The notes: generated by a model from the sequence alone, not told the origin. Positions 10,861 to 22,031 are shown, numbered from the stretch's first letter. The stretch is 64,000 nucleotides of DNA from Hippasteria phrygiana (GCA_037893225.1 JAZGUH010000262.1:1-64000), one strand, 5' to 3'. A program made the numbers and translations.

Positions 10861-11400
10861 GGCATTTTTTAAGTAGAAGTTAGTAACATGTCCGTCTTAC
10901 CTAATTTGGGGGTGCTGAATCCAAAAATCATTGTTACCAAACTGTATTTTGAGATTAAAGGGGTCTTATAGGCCAACAAAACCCAGAAAATAGTTTTCAA
11001 ATGCTTATTTTAGTACAAAAATAGGTATTTTTAGATTAAAGTTGAATTACCGGCCCTTAAACCCCCAAATTAGTCTTTAAAATTGCATTTTTAGGTAAAA
11101 ATGGCATTTTAAAATAAACTTGAGTTCGTGGCAATGCAATCTTAGCAAATGTTGGTGTGCTGAATCAAAAAACTGAGGTTAAAAAGCTGTATTTGGGGTT
11201 AAAGTGGTTTTATTTGCCAGAATTCCCCAAAATATTAAATAGGTTCATTCAAATAAAAGTTAGTAACACATCAATGTAACCTAATTTGGGGTACTTGTTC
11301 AAAAACTAGAACCTACCACTGAAGAGGTTTATTTTTAGACTAAAGTAGTCTTATTGCCAAACTAAATTATACGATAAAAAGAAGAATTATTAAAACCATT
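10861..11400. repeat. Degenerate tandem repeat, copy A
   Basis: Around three diverged monomers share AGTTAGTAACA, CCTAATTTGGGG, GCTGAATC and GTATTTTGAGATTAAAG. The same array is in copy B (30,205-30,745), so it predates the duplication. Confidence 0.65.
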
Positions 11401-11523
11401 TGCTTCTCTGTAGTTTTATTTCACCATGATTTGCAATAAAATGTTACATGTAACCAAATGCACAAATGGTCCCACTGTTGTGATTTTGTTTTTCAATATC
11501 TTCAAGAAATCTCCACTGAACAG

Positions 11524-11763
11524 TTAAGGATTATTAGTTGTACACTGTAGTTGGGATGATTTTGTCTGACTTACTACGTCTGCAGCACTACTAGATGCAT
11601 AATTTACATTGCTTGATTCAGCAGCATCTTGTAATCGCTGGATTTTGTTTTTGTCAGTGAAGAGGGCATTGCAGTTTCCATGCCAGACGAGACCAGAAAC
11701 AGGACAAAGTGTCAGAGCCAAAAACATCAGCCAATCGATCAATGACATCTTTGTTTTGTACAT
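11524..11763 (-). CDS. Unrecognised ORF shared by both duplication copies (A)
   Basis: A 79-codon frame with a hydrophobic start (LIDWLMFLALTLCPVSGLVW) followed by a polar stretch ending QTKSSQLQCTT. Copy B keeps the same frame and most residues at 30,847-31,104 but differs at both ends. I do not recognise a family. Conservation could simply reflect recent duplication, since the flanks are as similar. It lies about 200 bp before a mariner transposase relic and might be part of it or a leftover exon. Confidence 0.2.
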   Translation of the reverse strand: MYKTKMSLIDWLMFLALTLCPVSGLVWHGNCNALFTDKNKIQRLQDAAESSNVNYASSSAADVVSQTKSSQLQCTTNNP

Positions 11764-11954
11764 ATTTTACCTTTGTTTTTACCTCAAGCAATTTGGATAC
11801 AGTTTGTATTCCTTGACTTTTTGCTTAGCAAAGATGGCCTCCTTTTGTTTGACAAAATAAACAGGCAGAAAGGTCAGTAGACAAAGGCCTTTTTAAGCTA
11901 ACAACGGGATCCATTGCAGTTGCCTTAAACTTATAGTGTTTGTATTTTCCGTGT

Positions 11955-12610
11955 GTTTACCGAGTTATATGTACCAACAAGACAGCTGTGTTCGTGTTTC
12001 AACAGGATGGTGCACCCCCCCCCCCCCCCCCCCCCCCTCACAGTTCAAACCGCACTCTTGAGTACCGGAACAGTACTTTCCAGGGGACCGGCTAATTTCA
12101 AGGAGGACGGACAACCCATTAGCCTTTTAGAGGTATGGCGGACACAATAGGAGGGTGCTATTTGATTTGGGTAAACCTTTTGTATGGCACAAAAGGTATA
12201 CCCAAATCAAATAGCGCCCTCCTATTGTGTCCGCCATACCTCTAAAAGGCTAATGGCCCCCCCAGTATCCCCGATCTCAACCCCCCAGACTACTTCCTCT
12301 GGGATTACCCGAAGGAGAGAGTCTACCATGCAGGGCAACCCTGACACAATCAAGAGACTTGAAAGAAAACATCAGCAGAGAAATAAGGAGAATTCCAAGA
12401 GATATGTTGGAGAGAGTTGTCAACAACTTTAATGTTAGGGTGGCAGCTGTGATTCAGCAGCGAGGGGCTTGGATCGAACATGTTATTAATTACTAGAATT
12501 TTGAAAATGCTTTTCACAGTAAAATCTTACAGTGGTATCCCACCCCTGGCAGAAAAATCTTGGGAAAACTGCAACATTTGTACAAATTATGACAAAACAA
12601 AAAGTGTCCG
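11955..12610 (+). pseudogene. mariner-type (DDE) transposase relic, copy A
   Basis: Pieces of a Tc1/mariner-superfamily transposase. FQQDGAP near 11,998-12,018 carries the second catalytic aspartate, SPDLNPPDYFLW near 12,270-12,310 the third, and a typical C-terminus (IPRDMLERVV-like, then IEHVINY) lies near 12,390-12,495. The parts are in different frames, and are split by a poly-C run and a 137-bp MITE. Terminal sequence GGTATCCCACCCCTGGC follows near 12,536. Dead copy. Confidence 0.75.
12118..12254. mobile_element. Foldback MITE (TTAGCC family), copy A
   Basis: Near-perfect palindrome starting ATTAGCCTTTTAGAGG and ending in its reverse complement. A close relative sits at 21,891-22,031. 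It splits the mariner relic. Either the ends are ATTAGCC/GGCTAAT with no target duplication, or TAGCC/GGCTA with a 2-bp AT duplication. Confidence 0.85.
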
Positions 12611-14362
12611 TTTTTTTATCGTGCTGTTTTTCTACGAGCATGGCACCGCGCGTGTGTCGCTTCAAGTCTGGTGCCTAGTAACTTGACCTTGAGTGTGTGT
12701 ACGTACCTGACTAGTCTGAGTTGTGCAGTAAGTGGACATACAAATATTACAGTACCATACTATTTAGAGAATATGTGATATGTTTATACCCAGCACGATA
12801 TGAGGCAGAGGGGTACCCCCCTTTTTGTCCCTATACCCTATACACTCTCCAGACTATTGTTACCTAACACATCCCCCCTAGACCTCTGAAAAGAATTCCT
12901 GAGATTCCGGGAACACAATGACCAACACAAAAGAGGGGGGGGGGGGGGGTTCGCTCTGCCCCATATCGTGCATCATATGGACATGTTCATGATGTCGTCT
13001 GCTATTTTCCTTGTCGGATTTGTGGGTTAATTTTCAAGGAAAGGACTTATAATTCAGCTTGGTAACGTATATTTTTGAATTTGGGGCACATTAATTGGGT
13101 ATAAAAAGTTTGTTACACCTTTCTCCTAAAAAATGCCTCTTCATGTAACTTTTTTTGAAATCTCGCCTAGACTAAAAGTAGTATGTGTGGCGTTAACTTC
13201 AAGAATTTCAAAAGTTGTTTAAAAAATGTACTTGTGACTTGAATTGAAGAAAAAAAATTACTTAGCGGTGTCAATTTTTTAGGATTAGGATTAGGATTTT
13301 AAAATTGCTAACCTTTCTTAACATTTTTATCATGCCGTAATTTGTAGACGATTTTATCGCCATATCGGCAAAATAGTGGGAACAAATATCGGCTACGAAA
13401 ACAAAATCAGTATCGCCAGCGCTAGGTCAAAAGCTGATTATGAAACACTAAAAGTCATCAGGGCACGTGTTAAAGTGGGGGAGATCCACAGCTGCATCAC
13501 GCTGTCATGAAATTTGTTTAATTGAATGGCAAATCAATATTTTAAGATCGAAAATTGGGGTGGGTGTGTGGGTCAAACAAATTTAGAAAAATAATCGATA
13601 TTTTAAAACATTGAACATTTTGAATAGCCCCTAATGGGGTAAAGGGTGTTTTCAAATTTCTTGGTTTACGTCAAGGCCGTCTTTGATTACTAAGAGCCCT
13701 AAATACCGCTTTTGTGTCGATTGCAAACTGGACCTTGACCTGGTGCCATAGAAACTCTACGACGCGATTTTACTGGATAAGGGCATCATCAGTGGATCTC
13801 TTTCAGTAAACATTAAAAATGTTGACTGAAACTTTATTCCCTGCAATTTAGCCCCCCCCCCCCTTATTTCGCCTCAAATATCATGCATGCAAGAACATAA
13901 TGAAATTTGTTTGGTTTTTCTTATTCTGTGATATTGGACAGTTGCTCTTGCTTTTGTTTTGTTTTCACCATAAATCATCACGTTTAGGTTCACATGACAC
14001 TTCATAATATTTGGGGCGTCCATTTTTACTTCTGTGGTTCTCATATTTTTTCGATTTGAAGGAGGGTCTTTCGGTAGAAAAAATAATAACAAATCTGGGG
14101 TGAATAGATTACTTGCTGAACGCACATGAGGCTATATAAAAATGGTGCATAAGTGTTCAATGTATGTCTGTCTCTTTCTGAATTAACTTTTATTTCCAAG
14201 ATTTTGAAATAAATGAAAAAACGATTTTGGGCAACTTCTTTGGCAACCATAAAAATAACAATTTGCAGAAGCGAATAATGATTTAAGAGTCCTGCTGTGC
14301 TATAAATAACCGTTTCGCGTGCTGCAGCACACTTTCCGTGGATTAAAAAAAAAAATATATAG
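12611..14362. other. Duplicated noncoding block
   Basis: Shared with copy B at 37,150-38,620, and its first about 550 bp also with 32,435-32,800. Contains G and C homopolymers (12,937 and 13,853) of different length from the copy B counterparts. No gene recognised. Confidence 0.6.
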
Positions 14363-14570
14363 TGTTACAGATGGGATTGGTTCCTTTTAAAACTCACCTG
14401 CTACTGTTGTTTTTCCTTTATACTTACCTAAACATCTGTGGTATTTTGAAGATTGTTTTGCAGTAAGCCCAGAGGTTATGTAATTACCCTCCATATTGTA
14501 TTATTTAACAATAACCATTGTTAAGTGTTGTGCAGTGGGCTCGCTGATTATGTAATAGCCCTCTGCCTTG

Positions 14571-15668
14571 TTAACTGGAAGTCCCTATAAGTACCGATTT
14601 TGTAGAGTCAAAAAAGCTTTTAGAAGTTGACTCTTTAGAACTTGCGTCGGAGGCCGACTGCGATCTTGTCACAGTTTTTGACCTATTGTCGAAAACGGGT
14701 TTAGATTGACCGAAAGTTTTATGGTCTTTCTTTCGATCATAATGATCACCGTGCGAGAAATTAGTTTTGTGTGTCAAAACGTAGTCATCCGCCAGCACGG
14801 CTGCTTTGTCTAACTCGGTAACATTTTGTTCTTCCAAGTGGGTTTTGACAGCATAAGGCATACTACCTTTAAATTCCTCCATCAGGATCAGCTGTTGTAA
14901 CTTATCAAAATCTTTCTCAATTTTGCATGATCTACACCACTTATCAAACAAGATTTTTTTCTCATAAGCAAACTCAATGTAGGTTTCGTTTTCTCGTTTT
15001 CGATTTTCTCGAAACTTCTGTCGATAGGCCTCTGGTACAAGTTCATAGGCTTTCAAAATGGCAGCCTTGACTAAATCATAATCACCACATTTGTCAACAG
15101 GAAAGGTTGAATAAACCTCCTGTGCCTTTCCAACTAGTACACTTTGCAAAAGCAAAGTTAGCATATCTTTTGGCCACTCTAATCTATCCGCCACTTTTTC
15201 AAAGTGAGCAAAATATTTGTCCACATCTTTCTCCTTAAAAGGAGGTACCAATTTAATGAATTTGGTAGGATCAAATTTCTTTCCAGAAACATTAGAGCCC
15301 ATTTGCTCCATTGATTTAGTTTGTTGTTTCAGGTGAAATAATTCCAATTCCATGTGCAATTTCTTTGTTTGTTCCATCTGAATTTCTAACTCCAACTGTT
15401 TTAGTTTAAGAGCAGTTTCATCAGAGTGACCACCGACATCTACCGAATGCTTTTCTTCAGCCATTGATTCTTCCAAAATCCCTTCATCAACAAGATGTTC
15501 TAAAATCACTGCCCGAATGTCAGCCTTTTTCATGCTGGCAGCTACAGTAATCTTGTAATGTTTGGCAACTTCGAATAACTCGTACCTTTTTAAACAAAAC
15601 ACTTTGTCCTCCGAGGGACTCTCTTCGAAGTCGGCGACAAAGTCTAGTACTGAAAACTTTTGCGCCAT
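14571..15668 (-). CDS. gag: LTR-retrotransposon Gag with SCAN-like capsid
   Basis: An open frame of 365 codons. The N-terminus (VADFEESPSEDKVFCLKRYE) is helical with a short SAP-like segment, followed by a glutamine/leucine-rich helix at about 85-120 that may form a coiled coil. Residues about 130-300 form a capsid region (FIKLVPPFKEKDVDKYFAHF, then LVPEAYRQKFR) of the type from which the vertebrate SCAN domain is thought to derive (Gmr1-like Gag). A Ser/Lys-rich tail follows. No CCHC knuckle is present, and the frame stops where it is fused to LTR sequence, so the protein is probably C-terminally truncated. Gag would package element RNA in the cytoplasm. Confidence 0.8.
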   Translation of the reverse strand: MAQKFSVLDFVADFEESPSEDKVFCLKRYELFEVAKHYKITVAASMKKADIRAVILEHLVDEGILEESMAEEKHSVDVGGHSDETALKLKQLELEIQMEQTKKLHMELELFHLKQQTKSMEQMGSNVSGKKFDPTKFIKLVPPFKEKDVDKYFAHFEKVADRLEWPKDMLTLLLQSVLVGKAQEVYSTFPVDKCGDYDLVKAAILKAYELVPEAYRQKFRENRKRENETYIEFAYEKKILFDKWCRSCKIEKDFDKLQQLILMEEFKGSMPYAVKTHLEEQNVTELDKAAVLADDYVLTHKTNFSHGDHYDRKKDHKTFGQSKPVFDNRSKTVTRSQSASDASSKESTSKSFFDSTKSVLIGTSS

Positions 15669-15788
15669 GTTGATAATTGCTGGTTAAACAACAAAGTGAT
15701 TTTGTTCACTTTATATTTTTCCAAGTGAAATTGAAACAAATTGTATTTTCAAAATGGCTTGGAAATTCGCTGAATTTTGTTCAGTTCT

Positions 15789-15806
15789 TTCCCGGACCAG
15801 CCCCCA
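15789..15806 (-). promoter_or_regulatory. Primer-binding site, tRNA-Pro type
   Basis: Four bases past the LTR end, the minus strand reads TGGGGGCTGGTCCGGGAA. By recollection this matches the classical tRNA-Pro primer-binding site at about 16 of 18 positions. Its place between LTR and gag fixes the element's orientation. Confidence 0.65.
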
Positions 15807-15810
15807 ATTC

Positions 15811-16937
15811 TGTTACGTGCGACTAATTCATAATAACCAAAAAGAAATAGGGCACGACAGAGACAGATGAAACGGCAGTGGAAAAGGTAACCAGCAATTA
15901 TAATCACAACAAATAGTTTATTCCCAACTTAAAAATGACATTTAAGACAATTCAATTAAATATTTAAAGTTAAACACACATTTCTATTTGGAAGTCCCTA
16001 TAAGTACCGGATGTTCTTAGTCAGTTGTCGAGTTGCAGACATCACTAGTTTCGAGGAGTGGAAGCCTCCGAAAGTTCGTCTCGTTATTGCACTGGACCAG
16101 TCTGGACCAGGCCATCTAGGAAGAGCCTCGAAAACCGGTCTGGTTTTAGGCCATCTAGGGAGAGCCTCAAAACCAGTCTGGTTTTAGGCCATCAACTTGA
16201 AGGAGAACAAGAGCAGCGGTGACTCACTGCCTTGGGTGGTAGCACAAGAACCGGGTGGTTCAAAACATCAACTTGAAGGAGAACAAGAGAACAGCGGTGA
16301 CTCGCTGTCTCTGCCGGTGGCACAAGACCGATGCACCAAGGCACTGGCTGAGCCAAGGTGTCACCAATCAGCCTTAGCCATTGGCCACACCTTGGCTCAG
16401 CCAGTGCCTTGGTGCATCGGTCTTGTGCCACCGGCAGAGACAGCGAGTCACCGCTGTTCTCTTGTTCTCCTTCAAGTTGATGTTTTGAACCACCCGGTTC
16501 TTGTGCTACCACCCAAGGCAGTGAGTCACCGCTGCTCTTGTTCTCCTTCAAGTTGATGGCCTAAAACCAGACTGGTTTTGAGGCTCTCCCTAGATGGCCT
16601 AAAACCAGACCGGTTTTCGAGGCTCTTCCTAGATGGCCTGGTCCAGACTGGTCCAGTGCAATAACGAGACGAACTTTCGGAGGCTTCCACTCCTCGAAAC
16701 TAGTGATGTCTGCAACTCGACAACTGACTAAGAACATCCGGTACTTATAGGGACTTCCAAATAGAAATGTGTGTTTAACTTTAAATATTTAATTGAATTG
16801 TCTTAAATGTCATTTTTAAGTTGGGAATAAACTATTTGTTGTGATTATAATTGCTGGTTACCTTTTCCACTGCCGTTTCATCTGTCTCTGTCGTGCCCTA
16901 TTTCTTTTTGGTTATTATGAATTAGTCGCACGTAACA
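15811..16937. repeat. 1.13-kb palindrome of two head-to-head LTRs
   Basis: Arms 15,811-16,36x and 16,38x-16,937 look identical when read as reverse complements, centred at 16,374 with only about 11-25 unpaired bases. Each arm runs from the LTR end (CGTAACA) past an AATAAA signal into U3-like sequence holding two sets of tandem repeats (about 36 and 66 bp). The mirror-image open frames at 16,192-16,551 and 16,197-16,556 follow from the symmetry. Confidence 0.92.
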
Positions 16938-16973
16938 ATAGCAAATAAACAAAAGTTAAATGAACTGAAAAAG

Positions 16974-17091
16974 ATTTGAATCATCTTTGGCAAAATTAGA
17001 TTTTGGATTACAGTTAGTTTTCCTTAAAAAAAATAAAAATAAAAAAAATAACGTCAATCCAAAAACTAAATTTGCCAAAGATGATTCAAAT
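16974..17091. repeat. AT-rich hairpin, copy A
   Basis: Inverted arms GATTTGAATCATCTTTGGCA and TGCCAAAGATGATTCAAAT around an A-rich loop. Present in copy B at 38,671-38,796, where the stem is longer, so it predates the duplication. Confidence 0.75.
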
Positions 17092-18131
17092 TACTTTACT
17101 TGTAATTTCAGTTACATGTTGTAGAAAAATTAATTGCTTTAAGGATTTGAACATTAGTGGAATACACGTTAGCCCCAGTGGTGTGGGTCATTTGCACTGT
17201 TTTATACAGTGTCTGCCATTCATTGTCCATGTCCATGTACTATGTACGCGCGCGTGCTTTGGGTGCACAAAAAGCTTAGCATAATTACTTGTCAGTGTTC
17301 GTGCCGCTGTGAATGCACGTGCAAGAAGAATACTGCACATAATTGTCCTCGAAATTGGAAAAAAAAATATTTGATTCTTTAATTTGTTTTCTTAATAAGA
17401 AATTCCAGACATGGTCGGGGGCATTCTTCGGTTGGAAGCCGAAAATAATAATTATAATAACAAAGAGACACCCTTTTACCATTACAAAATGGGGACAATT
17501 GGCGACAGTCTCCGGTTCGCATTATTTAAAGGAAATTACATTTTCTGTTCATTGGAATTCTCGTTAAATAGACATTTTACTCAGACTAACTTGACAAAGA
17601 AGTTGTCACCACTTTTGCAAAACGTTTCTACTGTCGTTCTATTAATAGTGAAATAGGCCTATATTGTTCTTTTATCATATCGTGAATCAAACTGCAAATA
17701 TCAAGGCGGACTTACGGGGCGTTATCAAGTTGCTTTGTCTACGTCAATGCCTCCATCGATAATATTAATGACCTCTTGTGACAAAAATGTGTCCAATATT
17801 GCAATAAACCGAAACTTAGACTGATATCACGAAGAAAAACTAAGGGTTAACAGTTTGGACATGTATACCTTCTATTGTGATACCGCCTGCAGTATAGCTT
17901 GGTGTCAATCCGTATTAGGCACGTACGTTGGATCTTTGATTCGACGGTGTGTGTTCGGGTGTAAAAGTTAATTCTGTCCCCCCTAATAAATCTGGCCCCG
18001 TGCGCTTATTTATCTTCCGTAGGCGGGTAAAGCAACGTTAATGAATAACTCAGTGGTTGCATTGATCACTGCACAGCTTCCCCCGGCCCCTTAAATAAAA
18101 CATATCCCAAAGATATCACAGTAAAGAAAAA

Positions 18132-18205
18132 TGGGTACAGGTGGATTCGAACCAGGGACCTTTTGGGCCATAGCCCCATCCCACTATATATCCACTAGAC
18201 TAGTA
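18132..18205 (-). other. tRNA-like sequence (pseudogene or SINE head), copy A
   Basis: The minus strand holds a perfect B box GGTTCGAATCC preceded by GGCCCAAAAGGTCCCT and an A-box-like TAGTGGATATATAGTGGG. No convincing cloverleaf with a normal anticodon could be drawn. Conserved in copy B at 39,842-39,915. Confidence 0.5.
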
Positions 18206-18617
18206 TGTAGCAGCTCGACAACAGCCGTTCTTTAAAATGATTGAATGCAACTATAGTTGACTAAATAATAACAATGCTGTGACGTTCTGTTCTATTATAA
18301 TGAATAAACATATCTTTCTCATCAAAACTACCGGCACTGAATTATTCATGATTATTGTTTAACCGGCCTACGGAAAAAAATACGCTGAATCTTCGATTGA
18401 ACAGTGTGTAATCGGGATTGGGAGGGACAGGTTTTTGTCGAGGCTTTGCGGAACAATTTGGTAAAATATTCTTTAAAATGTGACCCCTTTTATCCTCCAG
18501 CGATGAGAGGGGCGGGGACTAATTTTGAAATGAAGGCGCTTTCATTCCGAAGTGGTTTTTTGGCTTTTCCGCAAACTTGCTGGTGGTAGACTTGATTTCA
18601 AGTCCGAGATCATCCAA

Positions 18618-19141
18618 GAGCAATTCGGTTTGGCGACTAGAGTGACTAGACTTAACCATAGTCGATCTAGATGTCACCCGAACGCTGCGCGGTTTGACTA
18701 GCTTGTGCAACTAGATCAACCTAGCTAGCTCCGGACCATGGTTTCTCTAGTCACTCGCGAGTTTAATACGTCCACTGGTTACGTCACGGTTTCAAGATGG
18801 AGGATCGGTAAACTGGGCAAGTTTCGCAAACGTTTACGATAATTTGTTGGTTTTGTCCAATGATAATGAGTGATTGACTCTTTGCAATAAGATAATATTA
18901 ATAAATTATTTATTGCACTAAAGTTAGGTAGAGAAAATAATAGAAATAAATAATAGAAATAGAAATGACACGCAAACATTTGCTTCGTTAACAACTAGCA
19001 GACGACATTCTTTACAGTTTGTTGTTGCTACACAAACGTAGTACTAGTAGTCGACTCGACTCGATGCGTTCGAGTGAAGGACAGACCACGCATGCGTTTT
19101 TTAAATAGAAAATTTACAAAAAGGACTAGGTCAGCAGGGAA
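18618..19141. mobile_element. Nonautonomous DNA transposon, decayed copy
   Basis: Reverse-complement relative of the well-bounded element at 59,695-60,189, sharing GACTAGACTTAACCATAGTC, CTAGCTCCGGACCATGG and AGACGACATTCTTTACAGTT. The left end GAGCAATTCGG is recognisable; the right end is worn. No open frame. Confidence 0.65.
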
Positions 19142-19280
19142 GGGACTGTTCCAGAACCACCAAAACGACATCGTCATGTATTACTGAAAGTGCACTGGGC
19201 CTTACTGAATAGGCACAAGGCTTTATTGAATAGGCACAAGGCGTGACGATGTCATTTTGGTTGGTCTTTTTAAGTGCTTA

Positions 19281-20659
19281 CCGGTCAGTAGTCTTGGTTC
19301 AAGACGTTGTTACGTATTACGCGATAACCGGCCGCCGCGAGAGGGCGTAATCACGACAAACCTAATAGCCGCGAACCGCCAGTAACAACGTCTTGGGAAT
19401 CTTGTAGAAGCCGTGTTGTGCGCACGCACCTGCTTAGCCTAATGATTGCAGCGCGCATTATGAATACATAAAAAATGCATTAAGCATAGATCTAACCCCC
19501 TGACTACTACCGCCCGAGTGTCAGTATGAAGATAAAGGTACAGCAGTTCCGTGCTATTTAGATTGTTTGGTAGGGCCGAGGGGAATGAACTAAAAAGTTC
19601 CAGGATGATGGAAATATAATAAACAGAAAATCTTAACGGGCCTGAATATGATAATTGATATATTATAATGGTGCTGAGGAGACCTTGTTAGGTGATTTGA
19701 TTGAGATATAAAATAGAAAAGGCCGTGATAATAAAACAAATAGCTTACGAGGCCCTAGTCTTTACGGCCGGGGAAAACGGAGATTGTCGTACTCTGGTGA
19801 TTCGATTGTCACACAGTTCATAAAAAGATACTGAGACGCACTCTAGATCTCCTGTGGGTTTTCTCCACTGGTGAAACTCGACAAAAATTCAGGCTCATGT
19901 TTGCTTTGAGGCTGGACGCGAATCCCCGCCGAGACACCTCCGAGTCGACTTCAATTCAACGAACGACTTGTCTCAACGGAAGACTTGTCTCCACTGACGA
20001 CTTAATTCTTCCCATTTGACGCAAAGACGGTCGAGTTGTCTCAACGGTCGAGTTGTCTCGAGTCGAGTCGGCCAACGATCGAGTTGTCCGAGCCCCTACG
20101 GTTTAATATAACGGAGAGGTATTTCTTGCATGTAACAAGTACTTTCCCGCAGATTACACACCATCACCCAGGTGGCCTGCCCGGTCCCGACGGGCACCTT
20201 ACCCGTCGTGTCTCCCTCGTATCGATCGTCACAGTTGCAAGACGTCGCACGTGAACACGAGCGGTGAACACTGCAGCCGCTAGCGCATAGCCGGCCGGCC
20301 GGCTGCCTGCAATTAATGCAAAGCAGCAGAGCAAGCAGCTTCAATCGCTAACTTACCAGTGCCCCTTCGGCCAGTAGCAGTAGTACTAGTATAGATAGCT
20401 ACCAGACTATTGTGCAACTTCATGGCAGCTCTTTTTCGTATGTGCGCGTGCGTGAAGAGAACATTTTCCTAATTTTCATACAGAATTGACGCATGCGCAC
20501 TAGTTTCCCCCATTTTTCGGGGGGAGATTTTACAAGATTCCCAAGACGTTAATTACCGGCGGTTCGTGGCTATTAATAGTTCGTGGCTAATAACGCCCTC
20601 TCGCGGCGGCCGGCTATCGCGTATTATACGTAACAACGTCTTGAACCAAGACTAACCGG
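19281..20659. mobile_element. 1.38-kb nonautonomous element, TTA target duplication
   Basis: Long imperfect inverted termini (about 130 bp) start CCGGT...AGTCTTGGTTCAAGACG, flanked by TTA (19,278-19,280 and 20,660-20,662). A 3-bp TTA duplication suggests the PIF/Harbinger group. Each terminus is itself a stem-loop because CAAGACGTTGTTAC recurs inverted about 80 bp inside. The interior has no transposase and includes a TCGAGTTGTCTC-rich patch (19,940-20,090) also seen near 51,900 and 55,370. Confidence 0.7.
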
Positions 20660-21150
20660 TTAACTCACAAGAGGACGCAAGAGGGCGCTATTTCCGGCAC
20701 TATTCTGCGATTGTATTGGCTATCAGGCCGACAAAAACCACGATCACAGACTTGGAACTATTTCCTATTTTTTGGGCAAAGGGGGTTTGAACTCCCCCCT
20801 CCCCTCTCCCCCTCCCCCCCCCCCCCCTTCTCTCCCCCGCTACACCACTGTAGAATCTCTAGTAACCACAACGGTAATCATCGTACTGTTTGCCTATTCA
20901 TACCAAATATATAAATATGTTATGAATAAATCTAGTTTATGTATCTATTTATTTCGTATTGTTTTACTAGGGTAGCCCTAATCCGTTATCAGTGAACTGT
21001 TCTCCCTGGGGGTTTAAAGAAGCAATTACAACCTGCCGGGGGAGGGGGGGGGGGGGGGGGGTTGAAGGGCAGCATTGTCTTGCATTACACCAAGTTTGTT
21101 ATATTGAGCCTTATATAAAAATTCATTGGTGGTTATAAGAAATCAGCCTG
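20660..21150. other. Spacer between duplication copies
   Basis: Contains C-rich (20,797-20,838) and G-rich (21,040-21,061) tracts. No gene seen. Confidence 0.5.
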
Positions 21151-21890
21151 GTTGGTAACAGAACCAATACGCATCACTTCGCTGCCGTGAATTTGTGTTT
21201 TTTTTTTTTTTATTATTAACGAACAATCAATATAACATCAGCCAAAAATACATTTTTTTTTTAAATTATAATTTGGTGCTTCAGAATATCATTCTACATG
21301 CCTGTCGATTGCTTACCCAATTTGCTCGTTTCAATTTTCCTTTTCAATACAACTCAAATTTCAAATGCAATTGTTTTAATCTCGTAATTATTAAACTAAA
21401 AACAAGTTTCTTAATAAAGTGTACAATAGCCAAACTGCACGCCACTTTTAACACACGCTTCCTGCTTTTTATTCGATGTTATTAGTTTCTGACCAGAGCG
21501 AAATGACTTCAAAGCACGCTGTCATGGCAACTGGATATAAACTCGGTCTTACGCAATTAGTAAATCAGACCTTCGACTGAAGAGTCATTTGACTATTGTA
21601 CTTTATACATTCGTCATTCGCAATTGTTTCATCAAGTTTTCCGATTGTACTTTTACGAATTATCGAGTGCAACTGGGTAACTAAGAACTATAATACTTCA
21701 TTTCCATTTTCACAAAACTTCATTATCTATACACAGTTGCTCGGTATGCCTTACAAGTCATTTCGTTCTCGTGTAAAACATTAATTAAAATATGAAAATA
21801 TAATTAAATCATTACACTATTTCTATTGGATCATCATTTCGTGGTTATGACAATCAATTACTCGATTAAAATGTCAAGATCCCTTTCCCC

Positions 21891-22031
21891 ATTAGCCTTT
21901 TAGAGGTATGGCGGACACAATAAATAGGAGGGCGCTATTTGATTTGGGTATACCTTTTGTGCCATACAAAAGGTATACCCAAATCAAATAGCGCCCTCCT
22001 ATTGTGTCCGCCATACCTCTAAAAGGCTAAT
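21891..22031. mobile_element. Foldback MITE (TTAGCC family), copy B
   Basis: A 141-bp palindrome with ends ATTAGCC/GGCTAAT, inserted in CCCC-ATT-GCC; copy A keeps the empty site near 720-730. Very similar to the 12,118 copy except for a 4-base indel and a few changes, implying recent activity. Confidence 0.88.

Larger units (their letters stand above)
14363..16937 (-). mobile_element. Ty3/gypsy (Gmr1-like) LTR retrotransposon, rearranged
   Basis: An insertion absent from copy B, bounded by TGTTACAG and CGTAACA and flanked by ATAG (14,359-14,362 and 16,938-16,941), a 4-bp duplication as made by Ty3/gypsy integrases. Minus-strand order is: palindromic LTR block (16,937-15,811), primer-binding site, leader, gag (15,668-14,571), then an R-U5-like end sharing CGGTACTTATAGGGACTTCC with the LTR. 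There is no protease, reverse transcriptase or integrase, so it could move only in trans. Both outer ends look like U5 (right-hand) LTR ends. Confidence 0.8.
1..18560. repeat. Segmental duplication, copy A
   Basis: Collinear with copy B beginning near 21,151. Matching blocks in order are 1-6,735 with 21,151-27,150; 8,020-8,098 with 29,320-29,370; 9,923-10,415 with 29,375-29,855; 10,860-11,990 with 30,200-31,370; 12,320-12,600 with 31,555-31,800; 12,610-14,345 with 37,150-38,620; 16,940-18,560 with 38,645-40,265. The copies differ by scattered substitutions, small indels and copy-specific insertions. The window opens inside this copy, so its left edge may lie further left. Homology fades just after a shared motif near 18,560. 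Confidence 0.93.
16938..18617. other. Duplicated noncoding block up to duplication edge
   Basis: Matches copy B at 38,640-40,270. Contains a hairpin and a tRNA-like sequence described separately. No protein gene recognised. Confidence 0.6.

Noticed and set aside
16192..16556. Two 119-codon frames on opposite strands
   Set aside because: They are mirror images caused by the LTR palindrome and overlap LTR control sequence.
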